Shown: positions 1 to 11,700 of the stretch, piece by piece | How positions within the stretch are numbered: position 1 is the first letter of the stretch | How the letters are laid out: each line of letters begins with the position of its first letter | NCBI RefSeq assembly: GCF_902459465.1 | Contig: NC_047063.1 | Coordinates: forward strand, 18,255,685 to 18,319,684 | Length of the DNA: 64,000 nt | DNA from: Asterias rubens | Lineage: Eukaryota > Echinodermata > Asteroidea > Forcipulatida > Asteriidae | Reading direction: 5' to 3' | Program-made: the position numbers and the translations under genes | Notes under the pieces: model-generated | Seen by the model: the letters and a program-made list of their open reading frames with translations, nothing else | Told to the model about the DNA's origin: nothing | Databases searched by the model: none

Positions 1-1067
1 AAATTCACAGTGCCTTTGGTTGGTTAGTCTTTACTCAAGACTGTGAACTATACCTTTGTTTCTGAGCAAGATGTGCTCAATTAATAACAAGTAACTAAGA
101 GACGCAAAATGAACAACAAATAAGGAGACATTACACAGTACACACTTTTCAAGTGGTATACAAATGGGCATTCCCAGATAGTATATAGACGATGTGACCT
201 GTGACTTCACATGTTTACAAAAGAGCCACCAAGCATGGACTTCCTGCAGGCAGGATTTGTACACAGCTCAATGGAAGAAAACATAAAATCTTATTTTTTA
301 TGGAGATTGCACTGTCTAATCCTTATTTACTTTTTGTATGAGAAAAGGGGGCATTTATGTGGAAATTATGACACAAAATGTCAACTTTCCTATATGACCT
401 CACTGTGCAGTATCTTGCCTGCCAGAAAAGCTAAAGAATGTATAAGGTCACACTTATTGTAAGCAAAGGTCACATGGTCTATATCATAGATACAGTTTTA
501 AAAATTCAATATAAAAAGTTTATAATGCTGTTCATTATACATTTTATGTTATTAATCTACCCCCCCCCCAATTCTCATATGCATCACCTGTCTAGGACAG
601 CTTTGACCTTCCTGCCCAACTGACATCCCTCCAGTCCTACTTAAAAACTCAGCATCATCAGCAGTCCAGTGTTCTCCTGCGGAAGAGTAGAGTATACTTC
701 TTCGAAATGATTGAGACACCATAGGCTAATTTCAGAACCAACGCTTCCCCCAAAAGAGTTTTAAACATGATTGAGACAAGTTTCCTCCTGGTTTTTTACA
801 TTTTGAAAGAGGTTGTGAAATTTGGTTTTACCCATATGCGCTGATGTGTGTTAGCATGGTGCCCATCTCTGTGAAAAAAAAAATCACAGGCATGTTACTT
901 GGGTGGGATTGAAACCTATGACCTTGGTAATTCTAGAGCAGTGTTTAACCAACTAGACCACAGAGATTGCCCGGTGGCTAGAGGCAGTTTGAACCCCATA
1001 TTTTAGCAGCATGTACTGCAACGATTTAAGAAAAGGTTTGTAACAAAAATATTTGACCCCCCAATCT
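1..1067. other. Intergenic / DCPS 3' flank
   Basis: No coding exon is visible. Because DCPS ends at 1068 on the minus strand, part of this stretch is probably its 3' UTR. It holds a C-run near 560, a segment at 236-350 that resembles 43330-43440 (a low-copy dispersed repeat), and a tRNA-like SINE-type segment at about 845-1010. Short open frames here have no recognisable product. Confidence 0.5.
845..1010 (-). repeat. tRNA-like SINE-type repeat (family F)
   Basis: On the minus strand it contains a B-box-like GGTTTCAATCCCACCCAAGT followed by a stretch reading CATGCCTGTGATTT. The same arrangement recurs on the plus strand at about 23390-23560 and 57838-57980. The adjacent text (GGGCAATCTC...CTAGAGGCAG) is shared with 23375-23410 and in part with 59745-59770. 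This looks like a dispersed tRNA-derived repeat, not a functional tRNA gene, since no full cloverleaf can be drawn. Confidence 0.5.
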
Positions 1068-4000
1068 CTAGTTTGAGTCTGAAGCGATTTGCTCTCCGTT
1101 TTTTTCTTTAAATCGAGCCAGAAGTCCGTCCTTCTCCCTGAGAATAAAACTCAGCGTCTTCTTCTGATAATAATCTGACATCAGCTCGATGTTCTCGATG
1201 ACGTCCGACAAGAGATGTGCCTTGGTGACATTGGAACCCATGGCATCAAACTTCAGATGAGTGAAGTGTACATGGAGATGGTAGTAGGATGGCTGGTAGT
1301 GAAAATATACCCTGAGCTGATCGGCGGGGATGGAGTAATTGTCCATGATGGCTTGCTGAAATGAAAACAAAATGAAAAAGAATATTAAAGTCTTATAGAC
1401 ACTGTACACTAATGGTAATTGTCAAAGACTAGTCTTCACAGTTGGTGTATCTCAACATATGCATAAAATAACAAACCTGTGAAAATTTGAGCGCAATCAG
1501 TCGTTGATGTTGCGAGATAATAATGAAAGAAAAAACACCCTTGTCACAAAATCGAATTCGTGGAAAATTGCTCCTTTCTCGAAAACTACATTACCTCAGA
1601 GGGACCAGTTTCTCACAATAGTTTTTACCATCAACCTCTCCACACAACTCGTTACCAAGAAAGGTTTTATGCTGATAATTATTTTGAGTGATTACAAATA
1701 GTGTCCACTGCCTTTAAAAAGCTCAATGTCATATAATATCACAGCAGTATGACAAGATTTAAACCTCTAGATAGAACATCCCAGAAAAAAAAAGATGATT
1801 AAAAAAAAAATACTAATAAGTGGGCAAGCATTGCACATTAAGTGTGGAGCAAAGAGAAAAAAGAGTTCCACACAAAGCAGGGTTTTGAAACACTATGTGG
1901 ACTTACACACGTCCACACAGTGTTTTCACTAGTGTTGACGCTCGTGTTACAAGAAAATGAATATCCACACAGGGTGTATGTAACTCAGAGCTGCGTGTGT
2001 CTTTAAATGATTTAAAATTAAAACTTAAAAAATTAAGATGAAAATATTACACGAGGGAGCTAAATTTAGGAATTGAAAATTCCTCTTGTAACAGTCTAGA
2101 TTGTAAGGTAAAGGGAAACATGCACCAGGCAAGGAGTTCCAATGCGATGAAAAACCAACAATAAAGAACATCTTGTATCTACATGTATGTCAACAGAAAA
2201 CCAACCTGGCACTTGTCTCGTATATTCCTCAGCAGTGGTAGATGTGATTGGTTGAGGTCTCTCAGGCTCTTAATGCCCCTCCGATGACAGATAGCGACCA
2301 AGTAGAGATTTTCCATTTGCTTCCGATCCCACTTCATGTCAGGGAGTAAGACGAAACCATCGTGTGGATCTGGATCCTCGCAAACGATACGCTTCACCTC
2401 CTCGGCTGTCTTCTCAAGAATGTTGTAAACCCACTGTTTAGAAGAAACATTAATTGTTATTATTATTTATTCAGGCTTTCCACTTAACGATTTCAACAAG
2501 AAAACAAAGTTAATGATTTCAACAGTGTATTATGTAATTATCATAAAATTAGTGTATACAATAGAGTTCTTATATAGCCCATTATCACACTTGAGGCAGT
2601 CTCAAAGCGCTAATTGATTTTTCTACAAGGTATGTGGCTATGGTGAAAATGTAAGACAAACTTATTTACATAATTTATTTACGTAATGTTGACAAATAGA
2701 AAGTTGAATTTTTACTTAAAGGTTATCCTTCTGCTGCTATTTACCATGTTGTATCATAAACTTAGTGTGATCCCTGACTAAATGGCAGTTACACGTTGAA
2801 TGGCTCCTGACTGGCGCAGCCCTTGTTGGATATGGGACGCAGAAGCGCTATATTTGTTTGTATTACAATCGCGCTCGTGTGGTAACGTATTTATCTTCCA
2901 GTCTCACTTGCAACGCGCAAAGTTTAACATTTCAGATCGTTATTTTGCGACGAACAGCATGCACGCGCACAAGTTTAGAATGTAATTTTTGTACTGTCTG
3001 TATACAGAGCGTGACACAACGACATTCACAATACGCACTGTGTAATACAAACAGAGGAAGTAGGATATAAAACAGAGGATGTAGTATATATGTTTTTATC
3101 CCCCTAGTAGTTCTAGCTTCTGATTGGTGGATTAGCGCGTACTGGAAGATAACGATAGATGAAATACTAGGAAGACTGCCAACTTACTCCACGTTACTAG
3201 GCATTCTACGCTTACAAGGCTAGCGCAGAAATTCGACGCTTGCACGTAAGCAGGGAATCATGATCGTAAGCGCAGAATTCGGCGGTAAGCAGAGCCATGA
3301 AATTGGGCCCTGATCTAGTTTATTTTCAACTATGACATTTTTTTACCTGTATTTTGAAGGTCTGTTCCTCAAGGAATGGTAAAGTAATTCTGCGGTAGTC
3401 TTCCCATGTTTCTTCAACTAGAGTAATCTCCTGCTTTGTATACTTGGCTATATGACGATCGGTCGCTGGGTATATCACAGTGGTTTTTATTTCTATAAAA
3501 ACAAAAGTTAACATTGCCCCTGTTACTTGGTTATTTAGACTATGAATAATATTACTATTACAGTTTGGTTAATGTTGCATCGATCAGTCCTACCATATCA
3601 GGGCTTGAATTCAGGGGAAAAATCAACAAGAATGAAGAGTTGTTGTAGCATGAAATAATAACTGGACCAGAAATTTTTTTACAACTTGTATATTTTAAAA
3701 GTAAAGACCAGATACGCACGCAGCAACTTTCTACACAGTCTAACATACCCACTTTCTTGATTTGAACAGGCCCCTTTTATATTTTAGCTAAATATAGGAC
3801 ACTTTCGTTGGAACATCTTTGAAATAGTCGTTATGTAAAACTTTTGAGAGCGTCAAGGCACTTCCCACCAACATGGCACTTTCAACTTCATGTTTGTATG
3901 CATGTGTGTGTGTGGGCGTGTGTTGGGGGGGGGCTCCAGATTTCAAAGTACCTCCATATACTGGGTCTGTGAAATTCCAGTCCTGCATTTATAGTGGGAA

Positions 4001-7000
4001 AAATTTCTGTATGGCGCCACCACTTTTTCATTAGATAAGAAATATTATAATATCTGACACTGAGTCTCAACTCCAGGAGTCATGCTCTATTGAAGAGTTT
4101 GAAGATACCATACTATGTAACGTCAAACACTTAAGGTCCACCCTAATGGACACACACAACAAGAAACGTATGAATGTCCAGGCTAACCATAAGAAACACA
4201 CCCATAGACGTTTCCACAGTAAGAGAGCCACCATTGCTCCTCCTACTGTTAGGTCGCCAGAGACCAATACTGTAGTTAACCTGTCTGACATGGTCCTTAC
4301 TGACCCACAGGTTAAACTCCTCTCAAGGGGTCTTAAGTTTTGCCCCACACCCAGAGAACCTAACCAACTTCTTTTCCAACAGGACATGGCCCAATTCAAT
4401 CGTAGGTTACGCCTACGTGAATACTTTCATGTAGAGCCCTCCATGGATGACGAGTCATCTGTGGAGACCCAACCTATTCCCCGCAACCGCTTCAGGGAAA
4501 AGAGTACTTGGGTACCCCCTAAGAACCGAGATGTGTCTCTAGAGACATACATCAATTCGGTTAACTCCGAGGTTCTTAAGGCCCCTAGTACCCCTTCTCC
4601 CAATAACCTCCCCCAAGATGAGCGGCACGCCCTTACACAACTCCGCCAATCACCAGACATAGTGATTAAACGGGCTGACAAGGGGTCCGCAGTTGTAGTC
4701 ATGAACACACATGACTACATTGCTGAGGGCCTTAGACAGCTCAGTAACACTGATCATTACATTGAATGTGCCACTGATCCCACTGAATCTTTCTCCCAAG
4801 ATATCAGTGACACCCTGGTTAGAATTTATAATGCCAATGGTATTGAGAAAGATACATTTAACTATCTCCTCCCACATGACCCCCGTACAGCAAGGTTCTA
4901 CCTTCTACCTAAGATACACAAGCCCAATAACCCGCGGAGACCTATTGTATCTGGGAATGGTAGCCCCACAGAGCACATTTCTGAGTTTGTTGATAGCTTC
5001 CTCAAACCCTTAGTCTGCCGTATTCCTTCCTTCATCAAGGATAGACTTTCTCCACAAACTAGATGAGGTCAAGCACTAAATACCTGACTCTGCTATTTTC
5101 GTTACTTTTGATGTTTCATCACTGTATACTAACATACCCCATCATGAAGGCTTGAGTGCATGTGTCTCTACCCTCAATGCTAGTAATCAGTCCCGCCCCT
5201 CAGTGAGTCATATTAAGGAACTCATGAGCCACATTCTAATGAAGAATAATTTCACATTTTCTGACAGGCATTTTCTACAGGTACAGGGTACTGCCATGGG
5301 TACCAAAATGGCACCCTCATATGCTAACCTATTCATGTCTCAGTTGGAGGACAGACTCCTGTCCTCCGCCCCCAACCAACCACTAGTTTGGTGGAGATTT
5401 ACTGATGATATTTTCTCCATCTGGGGTGGTGACCAAGACAGCTTGGACGAGTTTATTGACCATATCAACTCATTTCACCCCACCATAAAGTTCACTACCG
5501 AACAATCTCTCACCAGTGTGAACTTTCTAGATGTGACAATAACCAAGTCTCCTAATGGCCTTGTCACAGATGTTAACAGTAAACCCACCGACACCCACCA
5601 GTACCTTCTCTCCAATAGCTGTCACCCTAGTCACTGTAAGAAGGCAATTGCTTACAGTCAGGCCTTACGTATCAGGCGTATCTGTTCCACAGATACCCTG
5701 TACAAGAGGCGCTCATCAGAGCTAAGGAAACACTTTGTATCTAGGAGACACAGCGAACGTAGGGTCCAACTTGCTATCAACAGGGCTCTCAACATACCTC
5801 GTCATACTCTGTTTACTAACACGGGAGCTAAAAAAGCTCCTACCAATAGAGTTGCTTTGGTCACCACCTTCCACCCCAAACTACCCAAACTTCCCTCAAT
5901 TCTCAATAATAACATGCCTATACTTCACTCCTCCAGCAGGTTACACTCAGCAATCCCTGAGGTTCCCATGGTTGCATTCCGCCGCCCTAAGAACCTTGGT
6001 GACATACTAGTCAGGGCCAAACTTCCCCCAGGTACAGTCCAAACACAACCCCCGACAGATATACTGGGCTGTCACAAATGTACCCGTTCCAAATGCAAAA
6101 CGTGTCTACACATTAAGCCCTCACTTAAGGTGAAGAGTCATACCACTGGCTCTTCATACAACATCAAGACCAACTCCGAATGCAGCACGTCTAATGTAGT
6201 CTATGTCATATCATGTAAGAGATGTGGGCTACAATATGTTGGAGAGACTAAGACCAAACTTAGTCTTCGCTTTGCGAATCATGTCTCTTCCATAAAGACT
6301 AAGAAACCGTACCCAGTCTCTATCCACTTCAACAGCCCCAATCATAGTGTCATTGATGTTGAACTTCTGGTGATTGAAGCTTGCAATGGTGATGACACAC
6401 ACCGCAAGCATAGAGAATCACACTGGATTCACCAACTCAAGACAGTCAAACCCTTTGGACTTAACATTAACACTGGTGTTAAATAACTTCTCATTACCCT
6501 CCACTTCACTTCTGCCTAAGAACATATATGTTGTATATATTCTGTACATAAAGTATAAATTAATCTTGTTTAAAGTTGTTTTTATAAATTCATCACTGCT
6601 ACTATCTGATGTAAGTAACCCCCTCCCCTTTATTTTCCACAGGTCCCTCATACCTATTTTTAAAATCATCATGCCTTTGATCTTGCTATTCTTGTTAATT
6701 GACCATTGTTAGTTGCATCATGATGCAACTTGCTCTCTAATCCTACCCTTTCATGTCTCCCTGCATTGTTGTCGAACAATACATTCACCACTTTTATGGT
6801 CCAGTAACCCATCCTTTCATTCTAAACATCCTTTGTCCTCGCCACTTCACTCCTATTGGTTCATAGCCACCAATATTGTTTCTGAAATAGAAACTTTGAT
6901 TGGCTGTTATTTTCCCGCTTCTTTCTGGATCCTTTCCTTAATCCCTTTCCCCCTCTCTTTTTCTATAAATGGATATGTATTTGTTTGTACTTGTTTTATG

Positions 7001-7719
7001 CCTCTGAAGAAGGTCCGGATTGGATCGAAAGCTAAGGCCATCTACCCTATTCATTAAATATTATAATATCTAATTTAACTCAGTTAGATATCCCTTTTTG
7101 TAAAAATGAGTGAAAAAGTGGTGGCGCCATACGGAAAGTTATTCTTATGGGTATAATACATTCTGAATCTGGATTATAGTCGGCAAATCATCTAAAGGAA
7201 ACATAACACATAAGAGTAAGACAATTGAAATAGAAGATTTTATTAAAAATTCAAATTGTTATTTTAATAATTATTAAATTTAAATTAATATAATAATAAT
7301 AATGAAACTTTTTAGTAGTTATTCCATCCACCTCCATGATTCAACTAACCATTTGTGCATGACTTTTGATCAGGTTGGCCGACATAAACACTGTAAATAT
7401 CATTCTGCAGATTCAGCGTCAAACTCGTATCCACGGAGAGTAGAGCACCCAGTTCTTGCTCTCGAAATGGTGTCTTCTCCAACAGCACAACCGCACACTC
7501 GTCGCTGCCTTCAAACTTCCCGTGCAGAAACACGGTCTTATTTTTAGCATCTTCCGAGATGATTTGGGATACTTGAAATCCTTGGAAGTTGTTTAGTGTC
7601 TTATTTGCGTTATTTCCCTTCCCGTTGTCTATCTTCTGTTTTTTAGTGACAGGTTCTTCGGAAGAAGTGCTGTTTGATGTGAGCTTTGCCTTACCGACTT
7701 CTTCCATGGGCGCAGCCAT
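1068..7719 (-). CDS. DCPS: Scavenger mRNA decapping enzyme DcpS (complete, 4 exons)
   Basis: Hydrolyses the m7GpppN cap remnant left by 3'-to-5' mRNA decay; a HIT-family pyrophosphatase. Coding exons read on the minus strand: 7350-7719, 3347-3492, 2206-2433, 1068-1355, all with GT-AG introns and frame continuity (phases 1, 0, 0). They give 343 aa, against 337 in human. Visible landmarks: the N-terminal segment IFLHGKF-like (here VFLHGKFEG) and [19 protein letters not shown] at the exon 1/2 join; SDGFVL-type [27 protein letters not shown]; and the histidine triad YYHLHVHF with H274, H276 and H278, the middle one being the expected nucleophile. A basic KKQK stretch near residue 27 could be a nuclear localisation signal. 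The start at 7719 is the first Met of the conserved open frame. Intron 1 (3.9 kb) contains an antisense Penelope-like element. Identity is firm; UTR limits are not determined. Confidence 0.95.
1385..1717 (+). mobile_element. TTAA-type MITE, family A (copy 1)
   Basis: Lies in DCPS intron 3. The right end reads GTGTCCACTGCCTTTAA and the left end is a degraded TTAAAG version. The internal text (GAAAGAAAAAACACCCTTGT, ACTACATTACCTCAGAGGGA) is shared with the copies at 20932, 27465, 40104, 51887 and 62132. There is no coding capacity. Confidence 0.75.
2565..2640 (+). repeat. Fragment of dispersed repeat J
   Basis: The segment TTCTTATATAGCCCATTATC...ACAAGGTATGTGGC resembles the start of the longer copy at 50140-50392 and a short piece at 56085-56125. 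It sits in DCPS intron 2. Confidence 0.4.
3185..3312 (+). repeat. Dispersed repeat H
   Basis: About 125 bp (CTCCACGTTACTAGGCATTC ... AATTCGGCGGTAAGCAGAGC ... CCTGA) is nearly identical to 22270-22398 in the ZMYND10 region. It ends in CATGAAATTGGGCCCTGA, the same kind of terminus seen in the family D foldbacks. It lies in DCPS intron 2. Confidence 0.65.
4035..6486 (+). pseudogene. Penelope-like RT + GIY-YIG endonuclease ORF, frameshifted
   Basis: The first part (open from about 4035, Met at 4146, to 5066) gives the N-terminal region with [12 protein letters not shown] and [11 protein letters not shown]. The second part (about 5041-6486, another frame) carries the RT core: [12 protein letters not shown], the box [20 protein letters not shown], and the catalytic box FTDDIFSIW with its two aspartates. 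The C-terminal GIY-YIG domain starts [18 protein letters not shown] and is preceded by cysteine pairs ([13 protein letters not shown]). The reading frame changes near 5035-5045, and an in-frame TAA follows at 5077. The element therefore cannot make an intact protein, although both catalytic regions are individually well kept, suggesting a fairly recent copy. Confidence 0.9.
7004..7046 (+). ncRNA. Hammerhead-like core in the Penelope-like 3' end
   Basis: CTGAAGA (7004-7010) matches the CUGANGA core. A five-pair stem, GGTCC/GGATC, with a 5-nt loop follows, then GAAA (7027-7030). Penelope-like elements are known to carry hammerhead motifs in their terminal repeats. One extra A lies between core and stem, and a convincing stem III with the cleavage triplet is not seen, so this may be a relic. 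A second copy with the same layout is at 15303-15329. Confidence 0.4.
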
Positions 7720-7959
7720 TTTGTATAAAACCTACCCCAAGTCGATGGGGTTTACGTGATTAGTAGGTTCCTCTGAATAAAACACGTAGTCTTTCCTCGA
7801 GCAAGATAACTTTGATTGATCATGATCATTGCAACTGTGTATTCTTGGTTTTTTTTCATAGAAGAAGGAAACCTTAATGTAAGGTGTACAACTTTAAGTT
7901 TCACTGGGCTGTTTAATCTGCAAAAAAATCAGCTAAGCATAGGGAATCTGAATACGTCT
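7720..7959. promoter_or_regulatory. DCPS upstream region
   Basis: About 240 bp separate the DCPS start codon from the transposon inverted repeat. It should contain the DCPS 5' UTR and core promoter. No clear TATA box or other motif can be named; CATTTTGTATAAAAC immediately precedes the start codon on the opposite strand. Confidence 0.35.
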
Positions 7960-8370
7960 GTGATTAGACTGGGTAAATTTTCAAAAAAAATCAACCCTGA
8001 AGGCAAATTGTGTTAATTTATGGCATACAAGTTTTTTAGGGGTATTGAGGGGTGCTGAGCTCGAATTTGTTGTATGCCAAGCTCAAAAATGTCCCATAAT
8101 GCCTCAAAATCCCAAAATCCAAGATGGCCGCCACTGACGTGTTAAAATACATTTATGTGCACATCTTTTTTACTAAACAAGGTAGAAACTTAAATTAAAT
8201 GTCCTTCTGTAGGTTATCATGTATGGGGAATCCAATGCAATCAACAATTTTACAATAAAATATAAAGAAATTGATTAAAACTCATATTTAATGCAAAACA
8301 ATGTGTTTTTTTGTTAAAAATTTAAATAAAATAAAAATAAAATAAAAAACTCCAGTATGTAAATCCTAAG
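7960..8370 (+). repeat. Left terminal inverted repeat of Academ-like element
   Basis: Pairs with 13842-14262. From CTGAAGGCAAATTGTG (7997) to CCAGTATGTAAATCCTAAG (8370) the match is close to continuous. It contains CCAAGATGGCCGCCACTGAC and a nested small palindrome around GGCATAC/GTATGCC. Confidence 0.9.
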
Positions 8371-8772
8371 TATCCAGGGATAATTTACCTACCTTTCAGG
8401 TGTCTTTTTGGCAAACAATTATGTTGTGGAATAATTGACTTACCAACTTTGCAATTTGAATTGCAGATATTATTGTATTATCAAATACGCCGTAATAAAA
8501 TAAAATAAAATAAGTGATGTACATGTAATGGATCAGAAAACACCATTAGTTGTTGTACATTATTATTCCAGGCCACACTTCCATCGGCTGACTTCCTTTC
8601 TTTCTTTTGTTGGCCTGGTTTAGATTGATTTGTATTACTTTGTAATATTAGTTTACTCTGTAATACTTAGTATTACATTGTATTACTACATGTTGTATTG
8701 CCAACTCTTGTTGTTGCAGAGTGTCTGAATTAATCTATCATCAGTAACTGACAGTAAAAATCATCAGTAAAA

Positions 8773-11700
8773 ATGGCTGAAAGCACAGAACGCCCTCGAA
8801 AAAGACCAGTGTTACTGGATCCCAAATTATGCATGATATGCCAGCAAGCTAGTAAGCAAAAGCTAATGACTGTAAGCAGTGATGGTCTTCCTTCAGTCAA
8901 TACTATAAGGCAACTCCGGTCAAAATTAAGCAATGACAATTTCCGTGAAGCAACTGATCGTCTTACTGGAATTTTCCGTACAGACTCACCTCCACCATTC
9001 TTGTGGCATAAGGACTGCCGGTCTAGTTACATGAGTAAATGTAAAGTTGAAAGGTTAAGGAATGCTGCTTTGAAGGAAATTAACAACCAATGTTCGTCTG
9101 CTTCCACATCAACTCATCAGCAAAATGTTAGCTTACGGAGCAAAACGCCTCAGATAGATTGGAGGCAGTGTATTTTTTGTCAAAAGGCTCAAAGTGAAAC
9201 GCTTCATCTCATACAAGAAATGAAAGTCAGCAGAAGAATATTGGAAGCAGCAAAGTATGACCAAATCTTAAGAGTTCAACTAGCTTGTGTGAATGATCTT
9301 ACTGCTGCAGAAGGAACATATCACAGAAGTTGCATTGTCCAGTTCGAACGTAGGACCAAGCGCATAGCAAATATATCACCCCAGAGCTCAGATATTACGC
9401 TAGCGTGGCTTTGCCAAGAACTTGAACAATCAGCAGAGCAAGGTGATATACTGGATCTCGTAAATGTGTGGGAAAGATACTGCACAATAGCTAGTAATGC
9501 TCAGATAGATATACCACCTTCATTTCTCAGTCGAAGGAACACATTCAAGGACAAAATAGCCGACCGTCTTGAGGGCTTATTTGAAGTTGTTGTACTGCAT
9601 GATCAGCCTAGAAATGAGCCTCGTACTGTATTGGTTCCGACAAAATTTCGGCATATTCCAGTATCAGCGATGGTAAAAGACAGCATCACCGATAAACTCA
9701 TCCCGTCATTAGAACAAGAAGATACTGATACATTCTTGACCATGGTTCACGTGGCATTGCAAATCCGTGGTGACATGTTGTCACATCCCAAGCCAGAAGG
9801 GATAGACATCAGCGAAGACAGGGCAATAAACAGCATACCCGATAGCCTGTATATGTTTCTGAACTTGTTACTAGGTGGTCAGCGTCTACTGGAGGAGGAT
9901 GAACTGGACGATGATAAGAATGAAGCCAGACGGCGGCTTAGAATCATCAGCATTGCTCAGGATCTTATGTACACAGCCAATGGAGACAAGTTCCTCACTC
10001 CGAAGCATTTAGGGTTGGCCAGTACCCTTCATCAAGCTACACGTTCGAAAGAGCTGGTGAACATGTTTCACAACGCAGGTCATGTCATGAGTTATCGAGA
10101 CGTAATCAAACTTGACACTGCCCTGGCAAAGAAGACATTAGAAACCATAGATGACGATGGTTCCGTTGTTCCCCAAAATCTGGTAAAGGGACGCTACGTC
10201 TATTTCTCAACAGACAACGTGGACATTAATGAATACACTCTGGATGGAAAAGGAACCTTCCATGCCACTCAAGTGGCCGCCTGGCAACGTGGTCCACCTG
10301 AAGATGATATCCTCAATGGAATAGATATTTCTAAGACAGGAGCAATCCAAATCCCTGAGGCAATGACTGACCTCATACCTGCATCAAACAGAGGAATTAC
10401 GGAGCGTCAATTCAGCGGTTTGATTGCAGCCGATTGTTTCACACAGTCATCTGAGGATTGTCTTTCAGCACAGAATGCGCACGCAACTGACATGGCGTTC
10501 ATCTTATCCCGGTCATCTCACAAACCAATGCCTTCCTGGACATTGTACAATCAAAAGGCAAGCACTGTTAACCCTGAGAAAACTACAGTTGGGTACCTAC
10601 CTATCATACAGAATCCTGCATCTGAACTCGAAACATTGAACACAGTTGTCAAGCGAGTGCTTCATGTGGCCAAATCGATGGAACAAAAGCATGTTGTACT
10701 GACAGTGGACGAGGCACTCTACCCAAAGCTGCTTGAATTGAAATGGTCAGTAGAAGAGTACAAGGATGTGCTTATACCTTGCCTGGGAGGACTTCACATT
10801 GCCATGAACTTTCTTGGTGTAATAGGGCGACACATGAGTGAGTCTGGCCTGAGTGAGCTGTGGGTAGGGTGTGATCTTTTGGGAGCCAATGCTGCGCAGA
10901 ATGTCATGAAAGGAAAGGGGTACGCACGTGCCATCAGGACACATAAACTTACCCTTCAGGCACTTTGGCAACTACTCCTCCCACGGCTTTATACGTACCT
11001 AGATGGAGTTGATGTTACCCTGAGAGACGAACTCTCAAATGTCTGCACAACCATAGACACTGACCACATTGCACAGATAGTAAACAAACTGACAACCGAC
11101 AGATTTCAGCAGCCCATGAAAAAGTTCCCGGCAGCTCTTGCAGTTGATGACCCGAATGCTGAATTCTGGTGGAACTATATGACCATGGTCAGCATCCTAC
11201 TCTGCTTCACAAGAGCGCAACGTGATGGATCTTGGGATCTCCACCTATACGCCTTCAAGCGTATGCTGCCATTCCTCTTCAGGTACGATCACGTTAACTA
11301 CGCCAGGTGGGGTACTGTATACTTGGCTGAGATGTCGGTTCTCCCACCAGAAGTCCTCCATGAGTTCCAAGAAGGCAACTTTGTAGTAAAACGGGCCAAT
11401 CGACGCTTCAATCAGGTTTCAGCCGACCAAAGTACGGAATGGCTAAACGCTACAGGAAAAAAGAGTGGAGGCCTAGTAGGTATCACGAGAATAGCATCCG
11501 CACTCAGTAGATGGACATTGTCATACAATCTGAGAACAGTCATAGCTTCTCAGACAAAAACATTGCGGAGCCTGACAATGGACGATGAAGACGATGAGTA
11601 CACACATAATGAGTGCACCAAATGCAGGATGGAGAAAGATGACTCTGATGAAGGCAGACTTGTTGTATCAATGAAACAGCATGGTGTGTTTCAAGATGGC

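Larger units (their letters stand above)
4006..7135 (+). mobile_element. Penelope-like retroelement (near full length, degenerate)
   Basis: Inserted in DCPS intron 1, antisense to the gene. It carries a reverse transcriptase followed by a GIY-YIG endonuclease, the combination that defines endonuclease-bearing Penelope-like elements. The left end has GTATGGCGCCACCACTTTTT (about 4011-4030), and its inverted copy lies at about 7111-7132. A direct repeat AAATATTATAATATCT occurs just inside both ends (about 4040 and 7058). This terminal arrangement fits the irregular pseudo-LTRs of the class. The 600-bp 3' tail has no long frame, and its sequence recurs at 14955-15352. A frameshift and a stop break the ORF. 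Confidence 0.85.

Noticed and set aside
6613-6645. Intron-like GTAAGT...TTTTCCACAG in the Penelope-like tail
   Set aside because: Only ~40 bp between the sites, too short for a spliced intron; the second copy has changed spacing. Kept only as a curiosity.
7345-7349. Longer DCPS first exon ending at the stop after SCTNG
   Set aside because: The G/GTTAGT donor at 7350/7349 joins in frame to [10 protein letters not shown], which restores the conserved DcpS sequence.
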